DNA of 7,638 nt from Peptococcaceae bacterium (GTDB lineage: Bacteria; Bacillota; Peptococcia; DRI-13; UBA5745), in the NCBI GenBank assembly GCA_031264885.1, contig JAISDM010000203.1, positions 1 to 7,638 on the forward strand, in the 5' to 3' direction. This document shows positions 1 through 5,659 of this stretch, in pieces (position 1 is the stretch's first letter; every line of letters begins with the position of its first letter). The position numbers and the translations under genes were made by a program. Below the pieces are notes generated by a model, which was given only the letters and a program-made list of their open reading frames with translations, searched no databases and had not been told where the DNA came from.

Positions 1-611
1 ACGGGCCGGATGTCCGAGGCGTCCAGACGGGCGAGGGCGTCTCTCAGCAGCCGGTTGATGTCCTGGCCTACGGCGCCGGAGACGGCGATTTCTTTGGTCC
101 AGGTGATCAGGCGCGCTTCTCCCGCGTGACCCGCGGCGTAAGGGAAGGAAAAGGTATGGCCCAGCGGGATGGCGTTTTGGCCGGACAGGCTGGTTTTCAT
201 CTGCCGGGCGACGGGGATGATTTCCTGGGCGATGTAATCAAACAGGGCTTCGGCGCCGGTCTCTTTGGTGGTCAGATCCAGGGTCTGTCCGTCCTTCCGG
301 GCCTCCCGGAGGCGGACGCGCCGGCTGCCCAGAAGCGTATACCCCCGGGCGCCGTCCAGATTCACATGGGTGACGCGCACATTGGTTCCGCCAAAATCCA
401 GCGCCAGATAGTGCCCGGACTCTGTGCCGGAGGACAGGCGCAGATGCGACTTCAGGAGTTTTAAGGACGAGGGCTTGCCGGCCAGTCCGTTTTCCAAATC
501 TGTTTTAAAGCGGGCGGCGACGGTTTCCAGCGATTCGTCGCTCAGCAGGAACAGATCTTGCGGCAGCGCGCCGTTTGACGGGCTGTGACCGTGGGTCTGA
601 TCGTGGGTCAT
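1..611 (-). CDS. Hexokinase, eukaryotic-type family (N-terminal part, truncated by window edge)
   Basis: ATP-dependent phosphorylation of glucose or other hexoses to the 6-phosphate in the cytoplasm, the first step of glycolysis. The minus-strand frame is open from ATG at 611 to the left edge, about 203 codons without a stop. It starts 5 bases after an AAAGGAG-type ribosome site. Residues 69-80 read LALDFGGTNVRV, the first phosphate-binding motif of the hexokinase/actin fold. Residues 149-157 read PLGHTFSFP and 168-173 read LITWTK. Together these are the sugar-binding signature of the eukaryotic-type hexokinase family (LGFTFSFP...WTKGF), in which the serine (here S155) and the Thr-Lys pair contact glucose. 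The preceding helix, FKTDLENGLAG near residue 35, also fits that family. Most Firmicutes instead use ROK or Glk glucokinases. Family members have about 430-480 residues, so the C-terminal half, including the catalytic aspartate loop, lies outside. The call is firm for the family; substrate range is unknown. Confidence 0.9.
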   Translation of the reverse strand, partial: MTHDQTHGHSPSNGALPQDLFLLSDESLETVAARFKTDLENGLAGKPSSLKLLKSHLRLSSGTESGHYLALDFGGTNVRVTHVNLDGARGYTLLGSRRVRLREARKDGQTLDLTTKETGAEALFDYIAQEIIPVARQMKTSLSGQNAIPLGHTFSFPYAAGHAGEARLITWTKEIAVSGAVGQDINRLLRDALARLDASDIRP

Positions 612-634
612 GAGGGACTCCTTTCAAAATAAAA

Positions 635-663
635 TTGCGGGAAATAAGCGGTTGTGGTATAAT
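635..663 (+). promoter_or_regulatory. Probable housekeeping-sigma promoter with extended -10, driving the DUF815 gene
   Basis: TTGCGG at 635-640 and a perfect TATAAT at 658-663 are separated by 17 bases. A TG at 655-656 makes an extended -10 (TGGTATAAT). Transcription would start near 670, just at the left border of the repeat element, giving a leader of about 230 bases before the DUF815 start codon. The -35 is only half conserved, but the extended -10 compensates. Confidence 0.7.
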
Positions 664-670
664 CGCGTAA

Positions 671-886
671 GGATTCCGGGACGAGCCGGAAATGACGGGA
701 TGGGCTTCGGAGCGGAACCGGAAATGACCGGGATGGATTCCGGGACAAGCCTGGAGTTGAGCCTGACCGCGCCCGGTGGGCGAGGGAGGGAAGGCGAGGC
801 TGGGCAGGCGCGAGGTGAAGTCAAGCGCCGAAAGGCGCGCCGGCTGAATCCGCGACCTGACCCGGAATGACGAAATGACGGGATGG
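671..886. repeat. Repeat-built intergenic element (ATTCCGGGAC / AAATGACGGGATGG units)
   Basis: Two related units recur in this non-coding stretch. GGATTCCGGGACGAGCC at 671-687 recurs with one mismatch at 735-751. GAAATGACGGGATGG at 689-703 is repeated exactly at 872-886, and with one inserted C at 721-736. Further fragments such as CCTGACCCGGAATGACG lie near 856-872. Read on the other strand, these are the GTCATTCCGGG...CCCGGAATCC type of dispersed intergenic repeat seen in many bacterial genomes. Between the copies, 825-838 forms a GCGCC-GAAA-GGCGC hairpin with a GNRA-type tetraloop. No convincing gene lies here. The long frames crossing it on both strands are low-complexity and have no supporting start site. 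Mobility or function is not shown. Confidence 0.75.
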
Positions 887-902
887 AAAGGGTTTGCCTG
901 TG
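885..902 (+). promoter_or_regulatory. Ribosome binding site that fixes the DUF815 start at GTG 900
   Basis: GGAAAGGG at 885-892 lies 7 bases before GTG at 900, an ideal spacing. The alternative in-frame TTG at 894 would leave only one base. The first bases of this site are the GG that ends the last repeat unit, so the repeat border touches the translation start. Confidence 0.65.
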
Positions 903-2324
903 GACGCGTGGAAAATTTTGTTTTACAAGAATGTGGCGACAGACCGGCTGGTCCGGATGTTTTTGGATTTTGAGGAGCAGTTGGAAAGCTCCCTTCCCGA
1001 ATTGGACAAAGTGCTGAAACAATATTATGACATGCTGGCGGAAATGGCAAGCGCGTTTTCGGAGATTCGGGCGCCTGGAGGAAAATTGTGGAAAAAATAT
1101 CTCATAGGGAAGCTTCTGACGGATGAAAATTATTTTTCTCTGCAAGCCGAAAAAAGGGATTTGGATGAAATGGCGCCGGGCATCGTTCGAATGGCGCGGC
1201 AGGACCTGAATCAAATCCAGGAATTGGCGGGCTGGCGGTGGGCGGATGCGTACCGGCTGCTTTCGGAGAAATTTGGAATAACCGCGGAGGCGCTTCCTTC
1301 ATGGGAAGATTTCGGTTCCCGGGAAGAGTTCGGCTCCCGGGAAGAGCTCGGGCTGAGCCGGGCGGATTTCGGGCCGCGCCTTGAGGCGGATCCGCCCGCG
1401 GCGCCGGGGGACGCGTTCCGGGAATCGGAGGAGCGGGAGATACGGGATATATATGAGCTCCTTGAAAGCGGGAAGCTGTGGGGCGATTGCTTAGAGGAAC
1501 TGGCGGCGTATTACAGGAAGCGGGGCGTGGGCGTGTTCGGCCAGTACCGCGCCTTTCGGTGGGTGAGCCGGCGGCATGGGAACGGACGGCTTGAGGGCGT
1601 CGGGAACCTGGACGCGGTTTGCTTCAAGGAGTTGTATGAATATAAAGAGGAACAGGCCCGGGTGATCCAAAACACGCGGCAGTTCGTCATGGGGTTCCCC
1701 GCCAACAATGTGCTTTTGTACGGGGATCGGGGCACGGGCAAATCCTCCACGGTGAAGGCGCTGGTTCATCAGTTTGGAAGCGCGGGGCTTCGGCTGGTCG
1801 AGATGCAGAAGCAGGATATACGGGACTTCCCGGCATTGATCGGGCAGCTGTCCAATCGGGCTTTGAAGTTTATTATATATTTGGATGATTTGGCCTTCGT
1901 GGGACAGGAAGATCAATACCGCGAGCTGAAAGCGGTTCTGGAAGGCGGTCTGTCCGCCATGCCGGCCAATGTGCTGATCTATGCCACTTCGAACCGCCGG
2001 CATCTGGTTCAGGAGCGGTTTCAGGACAAGGATATCACAGGTGTGCTGGCGGAATCTGAGGATGTGCGCTTTATGGACACTTTGCAGGAAAAACTGTCTC
2101 TGGCGGACCGGTTCGGGATGACGGTGACATTCATCGCGCCCGATCAAAAGCGTTATTTGGCCATTGTCCGCCAACTGGCCGAATCCAGGGGGATTCAGCT
2201 GCCGGAAGAAGAACTCGGCCGCCGGGCCTTGAATTGGGAGATCCGCCAAAACGTCCGCTCGCCCAGAACCGCCAGGCAGTTTATCGACGCTCTGGAGGGG
2301 GAGCTGGCGCTGGAGCGGGTGTGA
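900..2324 (+). CDS. DUF815-family P-loop (AAA-type) ATPase
   Basis: Cytoplasmic ATP-binding protein of 474 residues, counted from GTG 900. Residues 271-283 carry the Walker A motif, LLYGDRGTGKSST (lysine 281). A Walker B-like strand, FIIYLDDLAF, lies at about 324-333 with aspartates 329 and 330. It is followed by LEGGLSAMPANVLIYATSNRRHL and LQEKLSLADRFGM, which are hallmark blocks of DUF815 proteins. The arginines in TSNRRHL and SLADRFG are where AAA-type enzymes place sensor and arginine-finger residues; this is inference. The N-terminal 250 residues are mostly helical and lack a recognised motif. Between them, residues about 138-165 form a charged low-complexity linker containing the tandem hexapeptide FGSREE, encoded by adjacent 18-bp repeats near 1312-1347. 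The cellular role of the family is not established. The gene appears to be transcribed from the promoter at 635-663, and the next gene lies 42 bases downstream on the same strand. Confidence 0.88.
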   Translation: MDAWKILFYKNVATDRLVRMFLDFEEQLESSLPELDKVLKQYYDMLAEMASAFSEIRAPGGKLWKKYLIGKLLTDENYFSLQAEKRDLDEMAPGIVRMARQDLNQIQELAGWRWADAYRLLSEKFGITAEALPSWEDFGSREEFGSREELGLSRADFGPRLEADPPAAPGDAFRESEEREIRDIYELLESGKLWGDCLEELAAYYRKRGVGVFGQYRAFRWVSRRHGNGRLEGVGNLDAVCFKELYEYKEEQARVIQNTRQFVMGFPANNVLLYGDRGTGKSSTVKALVHQFGSAGLRLVEMQKQDIRDFPALIGQLSNRALKFIIYLDDLAFVGQEDQYRELKAVLEGGLSAMPANVLIYATSNRRHLVQERFQDKDITGVLAESEDVRFMDTLQEKLSLADRFGMTVTFIAPDQKRYLAIVRQLAESRGIQLPEEELGRRALNWEIRQNVRSPRTARQFIDALEGELALERV

Positions 2325-2329
2325 CTCGC

Positions 2330-2342
2330 TGATATTATATCA
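2330..2342. promoter_or_regulatory. 13-bp perfect palindrome, possible operator or -10 region
   Basis: TGATATTATATCA reads the same on both strands around a central base. It is AT-rich in a GC-rich setting and lies between the DUF815 stop and the aspartokinase ribosome site. TATTAT at 2333-2338 could act as a -10, but no good -35 is visible 17 bases upstream. It may be a regulator site or simply a weak promoter. Confidence 0.3.
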
Positions 2343-2366
2343 CAGATTCATGAGGGGAGCAGGGGT

Positions 2367-3491
2367 ATGCCTTTAATTGTTCAAAAATATGGCGGGACTT
2401 CTGTCAGCACCGAAGAACGCCGTCAGAAAGCCATACAAAAGATTCTGGCAATCCGGGCGAAGGGTTATGACGTGGTGGTGGTGGTGTCCGCCATGGGACG
2501 GCGCGGGGATCCTTACGCCACAGATACCTTCCTGGATATGCTCAAGGGCATATCGGCAAAACCCCAAAAAAGAACGAAGGATCTATTGGCGTCCTGCGGC
2601 GAAATCATCTCGTGCTGCGTGGTCGCGGAGGCGCTGGAGAAGCGCGGATGCCCCGCCATGCCCATGACCGGCTTTCAGGCGGGCATTCTGACGGATCAGG
2701 CGTATACCAACGGTTTGGTTCTGAGCGTGGATCCCGACAGGATCCGGAAAGCCCTGAACGCGGGCTTTGTGGTGGTGGCGGCGGGATTCCAGGGCTGCGA
2801 CCCGGATCAGAATGTGGTGACCCTGGGCAGAGGGGGCAGCGATACCACGGCCATCGCTTTGGGAGGCGCGCTTGAAGCCGACGTGGTGGAAATTTACACG
2901 GATGTGCCGGGGATTGCCTATACGGATCCGCGCATTATCTCATCCGCGCCTTATCTGAAATCCATTGACTTCCAGCCCATGTATATCCTGGCGAGAACCG
3001 GGGCCAAGGTGGTGCATTACCGCGCGTTGGAAACCGCCATGAAGTTCAACCGGCCGTTTTCGGTGCGCTCTACTTTCAGCGAAGGGGAGGGCACCCTCAT
3101 CGGCAAGCCGGGAGAAGCCCCCGGCGGCATGTTCGGCATGGCGCTGCTGAAGGATATGTACCTGGTTCGGACAAAAAGCGGCGATCCTGAACAGGCGCTG
3201 GCGCCTCTGGCGGCGGATTCCCTGCTTTACCGGAACGACGCCCGGGGGTGTGCGCTGATTTGCGGCGAGCATGAAATAGACCGGCTGAAAGAATGCGAAA
3301 CGCCGGATCCGTGCAGTGTTTTGACATTGCAGTGGCATCCGGCCGCGGGGATCACGCCTACGTCGGTTTCCGGCGTTCTGGCCAATCATAATGTGGCGTG
3401 GAAGGAGTATTTCTCTGTGCCGGGCGGCGGTTCCTGGGCCATTCCGTCCCAGCAGGCCAAGGAAGCCATGCTGGCCCTGTACCGGGCCTGA
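2367..3491 (+). CDS. Aspartate kinase (aspartokinase) with divergent C-terminal regulatory region
   Basis: Phosphorylates L-aspartate to 4-phospho-L-aspartate, the entry step to lysine/diaminopimelate, threonine, methionine and, in spore formers, dipicolinate. The protein has 374 residues. The amino-acid-kinase domain is complete: KYGGTSV at 7-13 (lysine 7 and the glycines bind ATP and aspartate), VVVVVSAMG at about 36-44, GRGGSDTTA at 154-162, and EIYTDVPGI at about 175-183 followed by TDPRI. Residues 203-250 continue in the family pattern (ARTGAKVVHYRALETA). From about 255 to the end the sequence is unusual. Typical monofunctional aspartokinases carry two ACT domains and have about 400-410 residues. 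Here the usual ACT signatures, such as the PG..A....L loop, are not evident, although the last 40 residues have an ACT-like final strand and helix. GAGGGGAG at 2352-2359 lies 7 bases before the ATG. No other aspartate-pathway gene is adjacent, so the specific isozyme role cannot be named. Confidence 0.92.
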   Translation: MPLIVQKYGGTSVSTEERRQKAIQKILAIRAKGYDVVVVVSAMGRRGDPYATDTFLDMLKGISAKPQKRTKDLLASCGEIISCCVVAEALEKRGCPAMPMTGFQAGILTDQAYTNGLVLSVDPDRIRKALNAGFVVVAAGFQGCDPDQNVVTLGRGGSDTTAIALGGALEADVVEIYTDVPGIAYTDPRIISSAPYLKSIDFQPMYILARTGAKVVHYRALETAMKFNRPFSVRSTFSEGEGTLIGKPGEAPGGMFGMALLKDMYLVRTKSGDPEQALAPLAADSLLYRNDARGCALICGEHEIDRLKECETPDPCSVLTLQWHPAAGITPTSVSGVLANHNVAWKEYFSVPGGGSWAIPSQQAKEAMLALYRA

Positions 3492-3507
3492 CCGGGGGTG
3501 GCGGTCC

Positions 3508-3533
3508 CGGGCGGCAGGATGCCGCCCCTACGG
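3508..3533 (+). repeat. 26-bp palindromic repeat, copy 1
   Basis: The core is a perfect hairpin: GGGCGGC at 3509-3515, loop AGGAT, GCCGCCC at 3521-3527, followed by the tail CTACGG. All 26 bases are identical to copy 2 at 5556-5581. It sits just after the aspartokinase stop codon, as REP-type elements often do. A T-run does not follow directly, so it is not a classic intrinsic terminator, though the hairpin could protect the 3' end of the mRNA. Confidence 0.85.
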
Positions 3534-3556
3534 AGGTTTATTATTTGCGCCGGGTA

Positions 3557-3565
3557 TGATATAAT
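3557..3565 (+). promoter_or_regulatory. Extended -10 promoter for the small membrane-protein trio
   Basis: TGATATAAT contains a perfect TATAAT at 3560-3565 with the TG extension at 3557-3558. The matching -35 position (3537-3542, TTTATT) is poor, so this would be an extended -10 type. It lies about 35 bases before the first start codon of the trio. Confidence 0.6.
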
Positions 3566-3600
3566 CAAGCCGTGAAATGATGGACAAGGAGGGAACTCCA

Positions 3601-3897
3601 ATGGAAGAGAAACCCAATGAGAACGTGAACGAAAGCGCCCTGCGGGAGGAATTGGAGGCGCTGCGGCGGGAAAACAGCCGGCTCAAAGAGAAACTGGGCG
3701 AGATCAACGCCGGCGAAACGGTCTTTAATTTTGACGAAATCAAGAAGTGGTTTCAGAACTTCTGGGGCCGGATCAAGGAGCCTTTGGGCTGGGCGAAGGA
3801 GACCGCGGAGCCCCAAATCAAGGAAAGACCGATTGCGTCGGTTTTGGTCGCTTTCGGCGTCGGTTTTGTGATCAGCCGTATGATCAGCCGGAGATAG
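3601..3897 (+). CDS. Small membrane-anchored coiled-coil protein, DUF883/YqjD-ElaB-like
   Basis: 98 residues. Residues 12-34 are a charged heptad-like coiled coil (LREELEALRRENSRLKEKL). A linker with several tryptophans follows at 46-64. The C-terminus is RPIASVLVAFGVGFVISRMI then SRR, a glycine-containing membrane segment (about 78-93) ending in a basic tail. That ending closely resembles the C-terminal anchor of the ElaB/YqjD/DUF883 proteins, tail-anchored inner-membrane proteins that bind ribosomes in E. coli stationary phase. Whether this protein binds ribosomes is unknown. ATG 3601 is chosen because AAGGAGGG at 3586-3593 lies 7 bases upstream; an in-frame ATG at 3577 has no comparable site. 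The next gene starts 3 bases after the stop. The homology call rests on pattern and gene order, not an alignment, and a YtxH-like label is the alternative. Confidence 0.7.
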   Translation: MEEKPNENVNESALREELEALRRENSRLKEKLGEINAGETVFNFDEIKKWFQNFWGRIKEPLGWAKETAEPQIKERPIASVLVAFGVGFVISRMISRR

Positions 3898-3900
3898 CCC

Positions 3901-4176
3901 ATGGAAGAAATAACTAAATATATTCTGACTTTGCTGGAGACCATAGAGCTGGAGCTGGACCTGCTCAGGGTGAAAACCGGCCAGCTGGGGCGGGGAATTG
4001 TCGCTTTTTTGATCGGCTGCCTGTTTTTGTTTGTGGGGGTTTTGGTGCTGACGGGGGCGGTTTATCTCGTTTTGAGCGAGATCGTCGGCAGGCTTGGGGC
4101 GGCGCTTTTGGCGGCGGGCATATTGCTTCTGTGCGGAGGGGGGTTTTTATGGACGGCGCGAAAAACGCTCAAGTAG
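3901..4176 (+). CDS. Two-helix membrane protein, phage-holin superfamily III / YqjE-like
   Basis: 91 residues. An amphipathic N-terminal helix (about 1-27, rich in Glu, Leu and Lys) precedes two membrane segments at about 33-58 and 64-85, linked by a short turn (SEIVGRLG). A short basic tail, ARKTLK, ends it. This plan matches the YqjE / Actinobacterial Holin-X family (holin superfamily III). Those proteins are usually chromosomal envelope proteins, and no lysis gene is present here. GGAG at 3890-3893, inside the end of the preceding gene, lies 7 bases before the ATG, so the two genes are probably one transcript. Its 3' end overlaps the start of the next gene by 28 bases. Confidence 0.72.
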   Translation: MEEITKYILTLLETIELELDLLRVKTGQLGRGIVAFLIGCLFLFVGVLVLTGAVYLVLSEIVGRLGAALLAAGILLLCGGGFLWTARKTLK

Positions 4177-4376
4177 ATTTGGCCGGGGCCAAAACCCGGC
4201 TTCTGGCGGCCTCTCAAGTCCTCGGCCTTCGCCGGCTGGTCCGGCGGTGCCCTTTCAAGGCCATTGGCGGCGCGCTGGCGGCGGGTTTTATCGTGGGGAG
4301 CAGTCCCGGCGCTCAGGGGAAAATGGCGGAAATCGCGGTCACCGCTTTTGTGAAACAATGGTTTAAACATTTTTAG
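4149..4376 (+). CDS. Small hypothetical protein, third member of the YqjD/YqjE-like cluster
   Basis: 75 residues from ATG 4149. GGAGG at 4135-4139 lies 9 bases upstream, inside the end of the holin-like gene; an in-frame GTG at 4131 lacks such a site. The N-terminal third is polar with alanines and lysines. Residues 28-34 are basic (RRLVRRC). CPFKAIGGALAAGFIVG at 34-50 is a short glycine/alanine-rich hydrophobic segment, and the tail KQWFKHF is basic and aromatic. The position suggests an analogue of E. coli YqjK, the third gene of that cluster, but I see no direct sequence evidence for homology. The 28-base overlap with the upstream gene suggests translational coupling. Its TAG stop overlaps the TAA stop of the convergent DUF4363 gene. 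Confidence 0.6.
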   Translation: MDGAKNAQVDLAGAKTRLLAASQVLGLRRLVRRCPFKAIGGALAAGFIVGSSPGAQGKMAEIAVTAFVKQWFKHF

Positions 4377-4774
4377 AGGAGATTTTGGATGCTGAGGGAT
4401 TCTTTCTCGGGCACATGGTGGATGAAGTGGACCAGCGTGTCCAGTTCCGCCCAGGAATCCACGTCGTCTCTGAAGCGCAGAAACTGCCGGAGTTTGTTCA
4501 CGCTCTCAAAGATATGATCCATCTCCTGATGGTTGATCAGCATGGTCCAATGGGGGTAATACTCTTCCCATTGGGCGATCAGCAGGTCGCAGCCGTACTG
4601 GGCCTGTTCGTAGTTCCGTTCTTCCAGCGACCGGCGTATCCGGTCGGTTATGTCCAGCAATACCCCGGCTTCCGAATCCAGCTTGCGGGCGGACCATGTC
4701 CCGACGGACACGAGGCAGGCCAACAGCAGCAGCAGACAGATGGGGACATGCAGGCCGGACTTCATCCCATTCAT
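4373..4774 (-). CDS. DUF4363-family membrane-anchored protein
   Basis: 133 residues. A single N-terminal hydrophobic segment at about 10-27 (VPICLLLLLACLVSVGTW) should anchor it, with the rest outside the membrane. C20 in LLAC is close to, but not a clean match for, a lipobox. The remainder is helical, with the pattern of DUF4363: W..Y.PHW..LINHQEMDHIFESV, then a run ending in LSIQNLL. DUF4363 genes are commonly found next to DUF421 genes in clostridia, as here; their function is unknown. AGGAGG lies 7 bases before ATG 4774. The start codon shares the four bases ATGA with the DUF421 stop, so the two are translationally coupled. Its stop lies within the stop of the opposing small gene, leaving no space for a terminator between them. 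Confidence 0.85.
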   Translation of the reverse strand: MNGMKSGLHVPICLLLLLACLVSVGTWSARKLDSEAGVLLDITDRIRRSLEERNYEQAQYGCDLLIAQWEEYYPHWTMLINHQEMDHIFESVNKLRQFLRFRDDVDSWAELDTLVHFIHHVPEKESLSIQNLL

Positions 4775-5451
4775 GAGGCGCCCTCCTTTTCCTGGAAAAA
4801 AAGGCTGCCTGTTTCGTCCATGGCGGCAAAAAATACGGTCTTGGGATCTTGAACGCCTTGTTTGATCAGAAGCTCTGTGAGGGATTGCTCGGTCAGCCGG
4901 AGCCGGGACAGGTTCTGGGTCATGACGGTTCCGTCCAGAATCAGCGAGAAGGGCATGCCCGGATCGGGCGGATTCAGATGGATGTCCCCGGCGGTCACCG
5001 GTTTTTCCCTTGGATTGGGGATGACGCTCAGCTGGCCGTTGGTTTCCAGGATCGCGTAATTGATGACGCTGATATCGGGATAACCTTTGAGGCGGAGCTG
5101 TTCCAGCAGATCGTTCAGGTTAATTCTTGTACTGCGGAGCATGGGTTCCAGTATGCGGCTTTTTTCGATGAGGACGACGGGATGGCCATTGATAAGGTTC
5201 CTTGCTTTTTGACTTTTTAAGCTGGTATACGCCAGGAATACCTGGCTGAAAAGCAGCGTCAGTATGGGAATGACGCCGGTTAAGATGGGCAGTTCCACAT
5301 CGGCCATAGGTACCGTGGCCAGATCGGAGATCATAATCATTACGACCAGGTCGTAAGGCTGAAGTTCGCCGATCTGCCGTTTCCCCATAAGCCGGAGAAC
5401 GGTTACGACCAGAAGAAAGAGAAACATTGTTCGAATAAAAATAACCAGCAT
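4771..5451 (-). CDS. DUF421 membrane protein, YetF-like
   Basis: 226 residues. Three membrane segments lie at about 3-22, 35-50 and 56-76. The conserved RLMGKRQIGEL (20-30) follows the first, a signature of DUF421 / YetF. The cytoplasmic half (about 80-226) has the diagnostic LLEQLRLKGYPDISVINYAI and later LILDGTVMTQNL, typical of the YetF-like soluble domain. The length matches the family, about 220-235 residues. The biochemical role is unsettled; Bacillus paralogues have been linked to spore inner-membrane properties, which does not establish sporulation here. AGGAGG lies 7 bases before ATG 5451, fixing the start. It is the first gene of a two-gene unit with DUF4363, transcribed away from the response regulator. 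Confidence 0.9.
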   Translation of the reverse strand: MLVIFIRTMFLFLLVVTVLRLMGKRQIGELQPYDLVVMIMISDLATVPMADVELPILTGVIPILTLLFSQVFLAYTSLKSQKARNLINGHPVVLIEKSRILEPMLRSTRINLNDLLEQLRLKGYPDISVINYAILETNGQLSVIPNPREKPVTAGDIHLNPPDPGMPFSLILDGTVMTQNLSRLRLTEQSLTELLIKQGVQDPKTVFFAAMDETGSLFFQEKEGAS

Positions 5452-5555
5452 AAATCCGCCTCCTGCCGAGGGATCATTAAATTTAGTATGGCGGGAAAAT
5501 AATTTTTTATGCTGATCCGCGATTCGTGACTTGGGAAATTCGCGTTTATCAAGGA

Positions 5556-5581
5556 CGGGCGGCAGGATGCCGCCCCTACGG
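5556..5581 (+). repeat. 26-bp palindromic repeat, copy 2
   Basis: Identical over 26 bases to copy 1, with hairpin arms GGGCGGC at 5557-5563 and GCCGCCC at 5569-5575. It forms an inverted pair with copy 3, with 17 bases between them. Confidence 0.88.
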
Positions 5582-5598
5582 ACGCGTCATTCACGGTA

Positions 5599-5624
5599 CC
5601 GTAGGGGCGGCGTCCTGCCGCCCG
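5599..5624 (-). repeat. 26-bp palindromic repeat, copy 3 (inverted)
   Basis: Reverse complement of copies 1 and 2 with a single change in the loop (AGGAC instead of AGGAT); the arms are intact. With copy 2 it makes a head-to-head pair resembling a BIME. The pair could fold as two small hairpins or one long stem, since CCGTAGGGGCGGC pairs with GCCGCCCCTACGG. Confidence 0.87.
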
Positions 5625-5650
5625 CAAATCTGGATTTGCTCATGTTTTTG

Positions 5651-5659
5651 TGATATCAT
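5651..5659 (+). promoter_or_regulatory. Probable extended -10 promoter of the two-component genes
   Basis: TGATATCAT has five of six -10 matches at 5654-5659 with a TG extension. A weak -35-like TGGATT lies at 5631-5636, 17 bases upstream. CATAAT at 5657-5662 is an overlapping alternative. The region lies about 50 bases before the response-regulator start. Confidence 0.45.

Noticed and set aside
126..464. Plus-strand open frame of 112 codons
   Set aside because: It is antisense to the hexokinase frame, which carries clear family motifs; the product is low-complexity and has no recognisable domain.
610..870. Plus-strand frame of 86 codons through the repeat element
   Set aside because: It is a translation of repeat DNA (repeated GNDGMG / EMTGMD patterns), not a gene.
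671..886. CRISPR array
   Set aside because: Units are unequal, irregularly spaced and partly degenerate, with no cas genes nearby.
505..1214. Two long overlapping minus-strand frames (to 1050 and 1214)
   Set aside because: They run across the repeat element and the antisense of the hexokinase and DUF815 starts; the predicted proteins are Pro/Arg/Ser-rich, with no ribosome site support.
1491..2249. 252-codon minus-strand frame
   Set aside because: Shadow of the DUF815 ATPase core; its composition is typical of antisense reading of a GC-rich gene.
2325..2366. Lysine riboswitch ahead of aspartokinase
   Set aside because: The gap is only 42 bases, far too short for the aptamer.
3509..3545. Hairpin after the aspartokinase as an intrinsic terminator
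   Set aside because: The stem is strong, but CTACGGAGG follows rather than a T-run; the exact recurrence elsewhere identifies it as a dispersed repeat.
3577..3600. Upstream ATG as the start of the DUF883-like gene
   Set aside because: It would place the strong AAGGAGGG inside the coding region; ATG 3601 has ideal spacing to it.
3901..4176. Prophage holin as part of a lysis cassette
   Set aside because: No endolysin, spanin or phage structural gene is nearby; the family is usually chromosomal and the gene pairs with a DUF883-like neighbour.
4385..4852. 155-codon plus-strand frame
   Set aside because: Antisense to DUF4363 and the end of DUF421, both of which show family motifs and good ribosome sites.
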